Assembly (NCBI RefSeq): GCF_029227915.1
Contig: NC_079876.1
Span: forward strand, 1,552,001-1,616,000
Source of the DNA: Hydractinia symbiolongicarpus
Lineage: Eukaryota; Cnidaria; Hydrozoa; Anthoathecata; Hydractiniidae
DNA length: 64,000 nucleotides
Reading direction: 5' to 3'
Part shown: positions 9,335 to 22,629 of the stretch, piece after piece
Layout of the letters: each line of letters opens with the position of its first letter
How positions within the stretch are numbered: position 1 is the stretch's first letter
Notes under the pieces: model-generated
What the model saw: the letters and a program-made list of their open reading frames with translations, nothing else
Databases searched by the model: none
Told to the model about the DNA's origin: nothing
Made by a program: the position numbers and the translations under genes

Positions 9335-10919
9335 TAAAACGCATGAGACTTGCAGTTTTCAAAAATGTTTTCATTTTTGATGAGACGCTTAATAAAAGAG
9401 ATTTAATCGCCGGCAAACGAAATCCCGCGATTTCCCGTAAATCCCGGCTTTGGCCCGTATAGTCAAATGTATACAAAGAAAGTACCCAGGGAGTAAACTC
9501 ATTTCCCGAACGATTTTTTATTTTTTTTTTCACCACTAAAACGCATGAGACTTGTAGTTTTTAAAAATGTTTTCATTTTTGATGAGACGCTTAATGAAAG
9601 AGGTTTAATCGCCGGCAAACGAAAACCCGCGATTTCCCGTAAATACCGGGCTTGGCCCGTATAATCGAATGTATACAAAGAGAGTACCCTGTGAGTAAAC
9701 TCATTTCCAGAACCATTTTTTAAATTATTTTTTCACCACTAAAACGCATGAGACTTGTAGTTTTCAAAAATGTTTTCATTTTTGATGAGACGCTTAATGA
9801 AAGAGGTTTAATCGCCGGCAAACGAAAACCCGAGATTTCCCGTAAATCCCAGGCTTGGCCCGTATAGTCAAAAGTATACAAAGATAGTACCCAGGGAGTA
9901 AACTCATTTCCCGAACAATTTTTTAATTTATTTTTTCACCACTAAAACGCACGAGACTTGTAGTTTTCAAAAATGTTTCCATTTTTGATGAAACGCTGAA
10001 TAAAAGGAGTTTAATCGCCGGCAAACAAAAACCTGCGATTTCCCGTAAATCTCGGACTCGGCCCGTATAGTCAAAAGTATACAAAGAAAGTACCCAGGGA
10101 GTAAACTAATTTCCCAAACGATTTTTTGAATTATTATTTCACCACTAAAGCCCATGAGACTTGTAGTTTTTAAAAATGATTTCATTTTTGATGAGACGCT
10201 GAATAAAAGAAGTTTAGTCGCCGGCAAAAGAAAACCCGCGCTTTCCCGTAAATCCCGGACTTGGCCCGTATAGTCAAAAGTATACAAAGAAAGTACCCAG
10301 GGAGTAAACTTATTTCCCGCACGATTTTTGAAATTATTTTTTCACCACTGAAACGCATGAGACTTGTAGTTTTCAGAAATGTTTTCATTTTTGATGAGAC
10401 GCTTAATGAAAGTGGTTTAATCGCCGGCAAACAAAAACCAGCGATTTCACGTAAATCCCGGGCTTGGCGGGTATAGTCGAATGTATACAAAGAAAGTACC
10501 CTGTGAGTAAACTCATTTCCAAAACGATTTTTTAAATTATCTTTTCACCACTAAAACGCATGAGACTTGTAATTTTCGAAAATGTTTTCATTTTTGATGA
10601 GACGCTGAATAAAAGAAGTTTAATCGCCGGCAAACGAAAACCTGCGATTTCCCGTAAATCCCGTACTCGGCCCGTATAGTCAAAAGTACACAAAGAAAGT
10701 ACCCAGGAAGTAAACTCATTTCCCAAACGATTTTTTAAATTATTATTTCACCACTAAAGCCCATGAGACTTGTAGTTTTTAAAAATGTTTTCATTTTTGA
10801 TGAGACGCTGAATAAAAGAAGTTTAATCGCCGGCAAACGAAAACCCGCAATTTCCCGTAAATCCTGGTCTCGGCCCGCATAGTCAAAAGTATACAAGGAA
10901 AGTACCCAATGAGTAAACT
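9243..10919 (+). repeat. Nine-unit block, copy II of three
   Basis: This copy is nearly identical to 4574-6250 at an offset of 4669 bases. It carries the same markers: a T-run tail, AGAGAGTACC, GATGAAACG, GGCGGGTATAG and GTAATTTTCG. A few bases are private, such as GTATAATCG near 9660 and AAATGATTTC near 10186. The right end changes to CCAATGAG and then to a GACTGGTAG unit at about 10960. Confidence 0.87.
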
Positions 10920-10947
10920 CATTTCCCGAACGATTTTTTAAATTATT

Positions 10948-12895
10948 ATTTCACCACTAAAACCCATGAGACTGGTAGTATTTAAAAATACTTTCATTTT
11001 TGATGAGACGCTGAATAAAAGAAGTTTAATCGCCGGCAAACAAAAACCCGCGACTTCCCGTAAATCCCGGTCTTGGCCCGTATAGTCAAAAGTATACAAA
11101 GAAAGTACCCAGGGAGTAAACTCATTTCCCGAACGATTTTTTAAATTATTTTTTCAACACTAAAACGCATGAGACTTGTAGTTTTCAAAAATGCTTTCAT
11201 TTTTGATGAGACGCTAAATATAAGAAGTTTAATCGCCGGCAAACGAAAACCCGCAATTTCCCGTAAACCCCGGACTCCGCCCGCATAGTAAAAAGTATAC
11301 AAAGAAAGTACCCAGGGTGTAAACTCATTTCCCGAACGATTTTTTAAATTATTATTTAACCACTAAAGCCCATGAGACTTGTAGTATTTAAAAATACTTT
11401 CATTTTCGATAAGACGCTGAATAAAAGAAGTTTAATCGCCGGCAAACAAAAACCCGCGACTTCCCGTAAATCCCGGACTCGACCCGTATAGACAAAAGTA
11501 TACAAAGAAAGTACCCAGGGAGTAAACTCATTTCCCGAACGATTTTTTAAATTATTTTTTCACCACGAAAATGCATGAGACTTGTAGTTTTCAAAAATGT
11601 TTTCATTTTTGATGAGACGCTGAATAAAAGAAGTTTAATCGCCGGCAAACGGAAACCTGCGATTTTCCGTAAATCCCGGACTCGGCCCGTATAGTCAAAA
11701 GTATACAAAGAAAGTACCCGGGGTGTAAACTCATTTCCCGAACGATTTTTTAAATTAATATTTCACCACTAAAGCCCATGAGACTTGTAGTTTTTAAAAA
11801 TGTTTTCATTTTTGATGAGACGCTTAATAAAAGAGGTTTAATTGCCGGCAAACGAAATCCTGCGATTTCCCGTAAATCCCGGGCTTGGCCCGTATAGTCG
11901 AATGTATACAAAGAAAGTAACCAGTGAGTAAACTCATTTCCCTAACGAATTTTTAAATTATTTTTTCACCACTAAAACGCATGAGACTTGTAGTTTTCAA
12001 AAATGTTTTCATTTTTGATGAGACGCTGAATAAAAGAAGTTTAATCGCCGGCAAACGAAGAACCCGCCATTTCCCGTAAACCCCGGACTCGGCCCGCATA
12101 GTCAAAAGTATACAAAGAAAGTACCCAGGGTGTAAACTCATTTCCCGAACGATTTTTTAAATTATTATTTCACCACTAAAGCTCATGAGACTTGTAGTAT
12201 TTAAAAATATTTTCATTTTTGATGAGACACTGAATAAAAGAAGTTTAATCGCCGGCAAACGAAAACCCGCGACTTCCCGTAAATCCCGGACTCGGCCCGT
12301 ATAGTCAAAAGTATACAAAGAAAGTACCCAGGGAGTAAACTCATTTCCCGAACGATTTTTTAAATTATTTTTTCACCACTAAAACGCATGAGACTTGTAG
12401 TTTTCAGAAATGTTTTTATTTTTGATGAGACGCTTAATGAAAGTTGTTTAATCGCCGGCAAACGAAAACCCGCGATTTCCCGTAAATCACGGGCTTAGCC
12501 CGTATAGTCGAATGTATACAAAGAAAGTACCCTGTGAGTAAACTCATTTCCAAAACGATTTTTTCAATTATCTTTTCACCACTAAAACGCATGAGACTTG
12601 CAGTTTTCAAAAATGTTTTCATTTTTGATGAGACGCTTAATAAAAGAGGTTTAATCGCCGGCAAACGAAATCCCGCGATTTCCCGTAAGTCCCGGGCTTG
12701 GCCCGTATAGTCAAAAGTATACAAAGAAAGTACCCAGGGGATAAACTCATTTCCCAAACGATTTTTTAAATTATTATTTCACAACTAAAGCCCATGAGAC
12801 TTGTAGTATTTAAAAATATTTTCACTTTTGATGAGACGCTGAATAAAAGAAGTTTAATCGCCGGCAAACGAAAACCCGCGACTTCCCGTAAATCC
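10948..12895 (+). repeat. Block duplicated 18 monomers from 7294, copy 2
   Basis: This is the downstream partner of 7294-9241. The order of variant units is conserved (GACTGGTAG, GCATAGTAAAAAG, CATTTTCGAT, AATGCATGAG, TAATAAAAGAGG with GTAACCAG, GAAGAACCC, AAAGCTCATGAG). Small differences, such as CAACACTAAAACGC and CATTTTCGATAAG against the partner, show it is not a recent identical copy. Confidence 0.83.
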
Positions 12896-14324
12896 CGGAC
12901 TCGACCCGTATAGACAAAAGTATACAAAGAAAGTACCCAGGGAGTAAACTCATTTCCCGAACGATTTTTTAAATTATTTTTTCACCACGAAAATGCATGA
13001 GACTTGTAGTTTTCAAAAATGTTTTCATTTTTGATGAGACGCTGAATAAAAGAAGTTTAATCGCCGGCAAACGGAAACCTGCGATTTTCCGTAAATCCCG
13101 GACTCGGCCCGTATAGTCAAAAGTATACAAAGAAAGTACCCGGGGTGTAAACTCATTTCCCGAACGATTTTTTAAATTAATATTTCACCACTAAAGCCCA
13201 TGAGACTTGTAGTTTTTAAAAATGTTTTCATTTTTGATGAGACGCTTAATAAAAGAGGTTTAATTGCCGGCAAACGAAATCCTGCGATTTCCCGTAAATC
13301 CCGGGCTTGGCCCGTATAGTCGAATGTATACAAAGAAAGTAACCAGTGAGTAAACTCATTTCCCTAACGAATTTTTAAATTATTTTTTCACCACTAAAAC
13401 GCATGAGACTTGTAGTTTTCAAAAATGTTTTCATTTTTGATGAGACGCTGAATAAAAGAAGTTTAATCGCCGGCAAACGAAGAACCCGCCATTTCCCGTA
13501 AACCCCGGACTCGGCCCGCATAGTCAAAAGTATACAAAGAAAGTACCCAGGGTGTAAACTCATTTCCCGAACGATTTTTTAAATTATTATTTCACCACTA
13601 AAGCTCATGAGACTTGTAGTATTTAAAAATATTTTCATTTTTGATGAGACACTGAATAAAAGAAGTTTAATCGCCGGCAAACGAAAACCCGCGACTTCCC
13701 GTAAATCCCGGACTCGGCCCGTATAGTCAAAAGTATACAAAGAAAGTACCCAGGGAGTAAACTCATTTCCCGAACGATTTTTTAAATTATTTTTTCACCA
13801 CTAAAACGCATGAGACTTGTAGTTTTCAGAAATGTTTTTATTTTTGATGAGACGCTTAATGAAAGTTGTTTAATCGCCGGCAAACGAAAACCCGCGATTT
13901 CCCGTAAATCACGGGCTTAGCCCGTATAGTCGAATGTATACAAAGAAAGTACCCTGTGAGTAAACTCATTTCCAAAACGATTTTTTCAATTATCTTTTCA
14001 CCACTAAAACGCATGAGACTTGCAGTTTCCAAAAATGTTTTCATTTTTGATGAGACGCTTAATAAAAGAGGTTTAATCGCCGGCAAACGAAATCCCGCGA
14101 TTTCCCGTAAGTCCCGGGCTTGGCCCGTATAGTCAAAAGTATACAAAGAAAGTACCCAGGGGATAAACTCATTTCCCAAACGATTTTTTAAATTATTATT
14201 TCACAACTAAAGCCCATGAGACTTGTAGTATTTAAAAATATTTTCACTTTTGATGAGACGCTGAATAAAAGAAGTTTAATCGCCGGCAAACGAAAACCCG
14301 CGACTTCCCGTAAATCCCGGACTC
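11456..14324 (+). repeat. Tandem heptamer duplication (offset 1422 bp)
   Basis: CGACCCGTATAGAC at 11481 recurs at 12903. AAAGCTCATGAG at about 12179 recurs about 1422 bases later, and the GAAGAACCC units likewise. The offset is seven monomers plus one base, the extra base coming from the GAAGAACCC unit. The second copy ends at about 14324, where the sequence reads CTCGGCCCGTATAGTC instead. The block is nested inside the 11-unit duplication described next. Confidence 0.83.
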
Positions 14325-16807
14325 GGCCCGTATAGTCAAAAGTATACAAAGAAAGTATCCAGGGAGTAAACTCATTTCCCGAACGATTTTTTAAATTATT
14401 TTTTCACCACTAAAACGCATGAGACTTGTAGTTTTCAGAAATGTTTTCATTTTTGATGAGACCCTTAATGAAAGTTGTTTAATCGCCGGCAAACGAAAAC
14501 CCGCGATTTCCCGTAAATCCCGGGCTTGGCCCGTATAGTCGAATGTATACAAAGAAAGTACCCTGTGAGTAAACTCATTTCCCGAACGATTTTTTAAATT
14601 ATTTTTTCACCACTAAAACGCATGAGACTTGTAGTTTTCAGAAATGTTTTTATTTTTGATGAGACGCTTAATGAAAGTTGTTTAATCGCCGGCAAACGAA
14701 AACCCGCGATTTCCCGTAAATCACGGGCTTAGCCCGTATAGTCGAATGTATACAAAGAAAGTACCCTGTGAGTAAACTCATTTCCAAAACGATTTTTTCA
14801 ATTATCTTTTCACCACTAAAACGCATGAGACTTGCAGTTTTCAAAAATGTTTTCATTTTTGATGAGACGCTTAATAAAAGAGGTTTAATCGCCGGCAAAC
14901 GAAATCCCGCGATTTCCCGTAAGTCCCGGGCTTGGCCCGTATAGTCAAAAGTATACAAAGAAAGTACCCAGGGGATAAACTCATTTCCCAAACGATTTTT
15001 TAAATTATTATTTCACAACTAAAGCCCATGAGACTTGTAGTATTTAAAAATATTTTCACTTTTGATGAGACGCTGAATAAAAGAAGTTTAATCGCCGGCA
15101 AACGAAAACCCGCGACTTCCCGTAAATCCCGGACTCGACCCGTATAGACAAAAGTATACAAAGAAAGTACCCAGGGAGTAAACTCATTTCCCGAACGATT
15201 TTTTAAATTATTTTTTCACCACGAAAATGCATGAGACTTGTAGTTTTCAAAAATGTTTTCATTTTTGATGAGACGCTGAATAAAAGAAGTTTAATCGCCG
15301 GCAAACGGAAACCTGCGATTTTCCGTAAATCCCGGACTCGGCCCGTATAGTCAAAAGTATACAAAGAAAGTACCCGGGGTGTAAACTCATTTCCCGAACG
15401 ATTTTTTAAATTAATATTTCACCACTAAAGCCCATGAGACTTGTAGTTTTTAAAAATGTTTTCATTTTTGATGAGACGCTTAATAAAAGAGGTTTAATTG
15501 CCGGCAAACGAAATCCTGCGATTTCCCGTAAATCCCGGGCTTGGCCCGTATAGTCGAATGTATACAAAGAAAGTAACCAGTGAGTAAACTCATTTCCCTA
15601 ACGAATTTTTAAATTATTTTTTCACCACTAAAACGCATGAGACTTGTAGTTTTCAAAAATGTTTTCATTTTTGATGAGACGCTGAATAAAAGAAGTTTAA
15701 TCGCCGGCAAACGAAGAACCCGCCATTTCCCGTAAACCCCGGACTCGGCCCGCATAGTCAAAAGTATACAAAGAAAGTACCCAGGGTGTAAACTCATTTC
15801 CCGAACGATTTTTTAAATTATTATTTCACCACTAAAGCTCATGAGACTTGTAGTATTTAAAAATATTTTCATTTTTGATGAGACACTGAATAAAAGAAGT
15901 TTAATCGCCGGCAAACGAAAACCCGCGACTTCCCGTAAATCCCGGACTCGGCCCGTATAGTCAAAAGTATACAAAGAAAGTACCCAGGGAGTAAACTCAT
16001 TTCCCGAACCATTTTTTAAATTATTTTTTCACCACTAAAACGCATGAGACTTGTAGTTTTCAGAAATGTTTTTATTTTTGATGAGACGCTTAATGAAAGT
16101 TGTTTAATCGCCGGCAAACGAAAACCCGCGATTTCCCGTAAATCACGGGCTTAGCCCGTATAGTCGAATGTATACAAAGAAAGTACCCTGTGAGTAAACT
16201 CATTTCCAAAACGATTTTTTCAATTATCTTTTCACCACTAAAACGCATGAGACTTGCAGTTTTCAAAAATGTTTTCATTTTTGATGAGACGCTTAATAAA
16301 AGAGGTTTAATCGCCGGCAAACGAAATCCCGCGATTTCCCGTAAGTCCCGGGCTTGGCCCGTATAGTCAAAAGTATACAAAGAAAGTACCCAGGGGATAA
16401 ACTCATTTCCCAAACGATTTTTTAAATTATTATTTCACAACTAAAGCCCATGAGACTTGTAGTATTTAAAAATATTTTCACTTTTGATGAGACGCTGAAT
16501 AAAAGAAGTTTAATCGCCGGCAAACGAAAACCCGCGACTTCCCGTAAATCCCGGACTCGGCCCGTATAGTCAAAAGTATACAAAGAAAGTATCCAGGGAG
16601 TAAACTCATTTCCCGAACGATTTTTTAAATTATTTTTTCACCACTAAAACGCATGAGACTTGTAGTTTTCAGAAATGTTTTCATTTTTGATGAGACCCTT
16701 AATGAAAGTTGTTTAATCGCCGGCAAACGAAAACCCGCGATTTCCCGTAAATCCCGGGTTGGCCCGTATAGTCGAATGTATACAAAGAAAGTACCCTGTG
16801 AGTAAAC
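12340..16807 (+). repeat. Tandem 11-monomer duplication (offset 2234 bp)
   Basis: The copies are about 12340-14573 and 14574-16807. The rare GAGACCCTTAATG unit occurs at about 14459 and again 2234 bases on, and all other variant units appear in the same order. The junction near 14574 lies within GTAAACTCATTTCC, where a CCTGTGAG-type left half joins a CCCGAACG-type right half. Because the first copy already contains the heptamer duplication, the 11-unit event came later. Confidence 0.83.
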
Positions 16808-18580
16808 TCATTTCCGAAACGATTTTTTCAATTATCTTTTCACCACTAAAACGCATGAGACTTGCAGTTTTCAAAAATGTTTTCATTTTTGATGAGACGC
16901 TTAATAAAAGAGATTTAATCGCCGGCAAACGAAATCCCGCGATTTCCCGTAAATCCCGGCTTTGGCCCGTATAGTCAAATGTATACAAAGAAAGTACCCA
17001 GGGAGTAAACTCATTTCCCGAACGATTTTTTATTTTTTTTTTCACCACTAAAACGCATGAGACTTGTAGTTTTTAAAAATGTTTTCATTTTTGATGAGAC
17101 GCTTAATGAAAGAGGTTTAATCGCCGGCAAACGAAAACCCGCGATTTCCCGTAAATACCGGGCTTGGCCCGTATAATCGAATGTATACAAAGAGAGTACC
17201 CTGTGAGTAAACTCATTTCCAGAACCATTTTTTAAATTATTTTTTCACCACTAAAACGCATGAGACTTGTAGTTTTCAAAAATGTTTTCTTTTTTGATGA
17301 GACGCTTAATGAAAGAGGTTTAATCGCCGGCAAACGAAAACCCGAGATTTCCCGTAAATCCCAGGCTTGGCCCGTATAGTCAAAAGTATACAAAGATAGT
17401 ACCCAGGGAGTAAACTCATTTCCCGAACAATTTTTTAATTTATTTTTTCACCACTTAAACGCACGAGACTTGTAGTTTTCAAAAATGTTTCCATTTTTGA
17501 TGAAACGCTGAATAAAAGGAGTTTAATCGCCGGCAAACAAAAACCTGCGATTTCCCGTAAATCCCGGACTCGGCCCGTATAGTCAAAAGTATACAAAGAA
17601 AGTACCCAGGGAGTAAACTAATTTCCCAAACGATTTTTTGAATTATTATTTCACCACTAAAGCCCATGAGACTTGTAGTTTTTAAAAATGTTTTCATTTT
17701 TGATGAGACGCTGAATAAAAGAAGTTTAGTCGCCGGCAAACGAAAACCCGCGCTTTCCCGTAAATCCCGGACTCGGCCCGTATAGTCAAAAGTATACAAA
17801 GAAAGTACCCAGGGAGTAAACTTATTTCCCGCACGATTTTTGAAATTATTTTTTCACCACTGAAACGCATGAGACTTGTAGTTTTCAGAAATGTTTTCAT
17901 TTTTGATGAGACGCTTAATGAAAGTGGTTTAATCGCCGGCAAACAAAAACCAGCGATTTCACGTAAATCCCGGGCTTGGCGGGTATAGTCGAATGTATAC
18001 AAAGAAAGTACCCTGTGAGTAAACTCATTTCCAAAACGATTTTTTAAATTATCTTTTCACCACTAAAACGCATGAGACTTGTAATTTTCGAAAATGTTTT
18101 CATTTTTGATGAGACGCTGAATAAAAGAAGTTTAATCGCCGGCAAACGAAAACCTGCGATTTCCCGTAAATCCCGTACTCGGCCCGTATAGTCAAAAGTA
18201 CACAAAGAAAGTACCCAGGAAGTAAACGCATTTCCCAAACGATTTTTTAAATTATTATTTCACCACTAAAGCCCATGAGACTTGTAGTTTTTAAAAATGT
18301 TTTCATTTTTGATGAGACGCTGAATAAAAGAAGTTTAATCGCCGGCAAACGAAAACCCGCAATTTCCCGTAAATCCTGGTCTCGGCCCGTATAGTCAAAA
18401 GTATACAAGGAAAGTACCCAGTGAGTAAACTCATTTCCCTAACGAATTTTTAAATTATTTTTTCACCACTAAAACGCATAAGAGTTGTAGTTTTCAAAAA
18501 TGTTTTCATTTTTGATGAGACGCTGAATAAAAGAAGTTTAATCGCCTGCAAACGAAAACCTGCGATTTTCCGTAAATCCC
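16755..18580 (+). repeat. Nine-unit block, copy III of three
   Basis: This copy matches 4574-6400 and 9243-10919 (offset 7512 from copy II). The same private markers occur in the same order. Its left end has a one-base loss (CCCGGGTTGG). Its right end is cut at about 18585 by a trimer duplication junction. Confidence 0.85.
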
Positions 18581-19195
18581 GGCCTCGGCGGGTATAGTCG
18601 AATGTATACAAAGAAAGTACCCTGTGAGTAAACTCATTTCCAAAACGATTTTTTAAATTATCTTTTCACCACTAAAACGCATGAGACTTGTAATTTTCGA
18701 AAATGTTTTCATTTTTGATGAGACGCTGAATAAAAGAAGTTTAATCGCCGGCAAACGAAAACCTGCGATTTCCCGTAAATCCCGTACTCGGCCCGTATAG
18801 TCAAAAGTACACAAAGAAAGTACCCAGGAAGTAAACTCATTTCCCAAACGATTTTTTAAATTATTATTTCACCACTAAAGCCCATGAGACTTGTAGTTTT
18901 TAAAAATGTTTTCATTTTTGATGAGACGCTGAATAAAAGAAGTTTATTCGCCGGCAAACGAAAACCCGCAATTTCCCGTAAATCCTGGTCTCGGCCCGTA
19001 TAGTCAAAAGTATACAAGGAAAGTACCCAGTGAGTAAACTCATTTCCCTAACGAATTTTTAAATTATTTTTTCACCACTAAAACGCATAAGAGTTGTAGT
19101 TTTCAAAAATGTTTTCATTTTTGATGAGACGCTGAATAAAAGAAGTTTAATCGCCTGCAAACGAAAACCTGCGATTTTCCGTAAATCCCGGACTC
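17978..19195 (+). repeat. Tandem trimer duplication (2 x 609 bp)
   Basis: GGGTATAGTCGAATG at 17981 recurs at 18590, and GTAATTTTCGAAAATG recurs 609 bases on. The junction unit reads GGCCTCGGCGGG near 18581-18591. It joins a unit that should continue as CTCGGCCCG to one that should begin as CTTGGCGGG. The exchange was in register with the monomer. Confidence 0.85.
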
Positions 19196-22120
19196 GGCCC
19201 GTATAGTCAAAAGTATACAAAGAAAGTACCCAGGGAGTAAACTCATTTCCAGAACGATTTTTTAAATTATTGTTTCACCACTAAAGCTCATGAGACTTGT
19301 AGTTTTCAAAAATGTTTTCATTTTTGATGAGACGCTAAATAAAAGAAGTTTAATCGCCGGCAAACGAAAACCCGCCATTTCCCGTAAACCCCGGACTCGG
19401 CCCGCATAGTCAAAAGTATACAAAGAAAGTACCCAGGGTGTAAACTCATTTCCCGAACGATTTTTTAAATTATTATTTCACCACTAAAACCCATGAGACT
19501 GGTAGTATTTAAAAATACTTTCATTTTTGATGAGACGCTGAATAAAAGAAGTTTAATCGCCGGCAAACAAAAACCCGCGACTTCCCGTAAATCCCGGTCT
19601 TGGCCCGTATAGTCAAAAGTATACAAAGAAAGTACCCAGGGAGTAAACTCATTTCCCGAACGATTTTTTAAATTATTTTTTCACCACTAAAACGCATGAG
19701 ACTTGTAGTTTTCAAAATTGCTTTCATTTTTGATGAGACGCTAAATATAAGAAGTTTAATCGCCGGCAAACGAAAACCCGCAATTTCCCGTAAACCCCGG
19801 ACTCCGCCCGCATAGTAAAAAGTATACAAAGAAAGTACCCAGGGTGTAAACTCATTTCCCGAACGATTTTTTAAATTATTATTTAACCACTAAAGCCCAT
19901 GAGACTTGTAGTATTTAAAAATACTTTCATTTTCGATGAGACGCTGAATAAAAGAAGTTTAATCGCCGGCAAACAAAAACCCGCGACTTCCCGTAAATCC
20001 CGGACTCGACCCGTATAGACAAAAGTATACAAAGAAAGTACCCAGGGAGTAAACTCATTTCCCGAACGATTTTTTAAATTATTTTTTCACCACTAAAATG
20101 CATGAGACTTGTAGTTTTCAAAAATTTTTTCATTTTTGATGAGACGCTGAATAAAAGAAGTTTAATCGCCGGCAAACGGAAACCTGCGATTTTCCGTAAA
20201 TCCCGGACTCGGCCCGTATAGTCAAAAGTATACAAAGAAAGTACCCGGGGTGTAAACGCATTTCCCGAACGATTTTTTAAATTAATATTTCACCACTAAA
20301 GCCCATGAGACTTGTAGTTTTTAAAAATGTTTTCATTTTTGATGAGACGCTTAATAAAAGAGGTTTAATTGCCGGCAAACGAAATCCTGCGATTTCCCGT
20401 AAATCCCGGGCTTGGCCCGTATAGTCGAATGTATACAAAGAAAGTAACCAGTGAGTAAACTCATTTCCCTAACGAATTTTTAAATTATTTTTTCACCACT
20501 AAAACGCATGAGACTTGTAGTTTTCAAAAATGTTTTCATTTTTGATGAGACGCTGAGTAAAAGAAGTTTAATCGCCTGCAAACGAAAACCTGCGATTTTC
20601 CGTAAATCCCGGACTCGGCCCGTATAGTCAAAAGTATACAAAGAAAGTACCCAGGGAGTAAACTCATTTCCAGAACGATTTTTAAAATTATTGTTTCACC
20701 ACTAAAACGCATGAGACTTGTAGTTTTCAAAAATGTTTTCATTTTTGATGAGACGCTAAATAAAAGAAGTTTAATCGCCGGCAAACGAAAACCCGCCATT
20801 TCCCGTAAACCCCGGACTCGGACCGCATAGTCAAAAGTATACAAAGAAAGTACCCAGGGTGTAAACTCATTTCCCGAACGATTTTTTAAATTATTATTTC
20901 ACCACTAAAACCCATGAGACTTGAAGTATTTAAAAATACTTTCATTTTTGATGAGATGCTGAATAAAAGAAGTTTAATCGCCGGCAAACAAAAACCCGCG
21001 ACTTCCCTTAAATCCCGGTCTCGGCCCGTATAGTCAAAAGTATACAAAGAAAGTACCCAGGGAGTAAACTCATTTCCCGAACGATTTTTTAAATTATTTT
21101 TTCACCACTAAAACGCATGAGACTTGTAGTTTTCAAAAATGTTTTCATTTTTGATGAGACGCTAAGTATAAGAAGTTTAATCGCCGGCAAACGAAAACCC
21201 GCCATTTCCCGTAAACCCCGGACTCCGCCCGCATAGTCAAAAGTATACAAAGAAAGTACCCAGGGTGTAAACTCATTTCCCGAACGATTTTTTAAATTAT
21301 TATTTAACCACTAAAGCCCATGAGACTTGTAGTATTTAAAAATACTTTCATTTTCGATGAGACGCTGAATAAAAGAAGTTTAATCGCCGGCAAACAAAAA
21401 CCTGCGACTTCCCGTAAATCCCGGACTCGGCCCGTATAGACAAAAGTATACAAAGAAAGTACCCAGGGAGTAAACTCATTTCCCGAACGATTTTTTAAAT
21501 TATTTTTTCACCACTAAAACGCATGAGACTTGTAGTTTTCAAAAATGTTTTCATTTTTGATGAGACGCTGAATAAAAGAAGTTTAATCGCCGGCAAACGA
21601 AAACCTGCGATTTTCCGTAAATCCCGGACTCGGCCCGTATTGTCAAAAGTATACAAAGAAAGTACCCGGGGTGTAAACTCATTTCCCGAACGATTTTTTA
21701 AATTAATATTTCACCACTAAAGCCCATGAGACTTGTAGTTTTTAAAAATGTTTTCATTTTTGATGAGACGCTTAATAAAGGAGGTTTAATCGCCGGCAAA
21801 CGAAATCCTGCGATATCCCGTAAATCCCGGGCTTAGCCCGTATAGTCGAATGTATACAAAGAAAGTAACCAGGAAGTAAACTCATTTCCCGAACGATTTT
21901 TTAAATTTTTTTTTCACCACTAAAACGCATGAGACTTGTAGTTTTCAAAAATGTTTTCATTTTTGATCAGACGCTGAATAAAAGAAGTTTAATCGCCGGC
22001 AAACGAAAACCTGTGATTTCCCGTAATTCCCGGACTCGGCCCGTATAGTCAAAAGTATATAAAGAAAGTACCCGGGGTGTAAACTCATTTCCCGAACGAT
22101 TTTTTAAATTATTATTTCAC
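19196..22120 (+). repeat. Diverged heptamer duplication (offset about 1421 bp)
   Basis: A run of about seven units from about 19280 is followed by a similar run from about 20700. The AAAACCCATGAG unit at 19484 matches that at 20905. CATTTTCGATG, GCTAAATATAAG or GCTAAGTATAAG, TTAATATTTCACC and GTAACCAG also repeat at this spacing. Copies differ at many sites, for example ACTGGTAG against ACTTGAAG and AAACGGAAACC against AAACGAAAACC. This is therefore older than the neighbouring 8-unit block. Parts also resemble the tetramer at 6.5-8.0 kb. Confidence 0.7.
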
Positions 22121-22629
22121 CACTAAAGCCCATGAGACTTGCAGTTTTTAAAAATGTTTTCATTTTTGATGAGACGCTGAATAAAAGAAGTTTAATCGCC
22201 GGCAAACGAAAACCTGCGATTTCCCGTAAATCCCGGACTCGGCCCGTATAGTCAAAAGTATACAAAGAAAGTACCCAGGGAGTAAACTAATTTCCCAAAC
22301 GATTTTTTAAATTATTATTTCACCACTAAAGCCCATGAGACTTGTAGTTTTTAAAAATGTTTTCATTTTTGATGAGACGCTGAATAAAAGAAGTTTAATC
22401 GCCGGCAAACGAAAACCCGCGATTTCCCGTAAATCCCGGACTCGGCCCGTATAGTCAAAAGTATACAAAGAAAGTACCCGGGGTGTAAACTCATTTCCCG
22501 AACGATTTTTTAAATTATTATTTCACCACTAAAGCCCATGAGACTTGTAGTTTTTAAAAATGTTTTCATATTTGATGAGACGCTTAATAAAAGAAGTTTA
22601 ATTGCCGGCAAACGAAAACCCGCGACTTC
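22121..22629 (+). repeat. Mixed monomers
   Basis: Two to three units of AGCCCATGAG type lie here (ACTTGCAG, then ACTTGTAG, then a TTTTCATATTTGATG unit). There is no block duplication inside this stretch and no other element. It marks the change from left-hand to right-hand variant families. Confidence 0.75.
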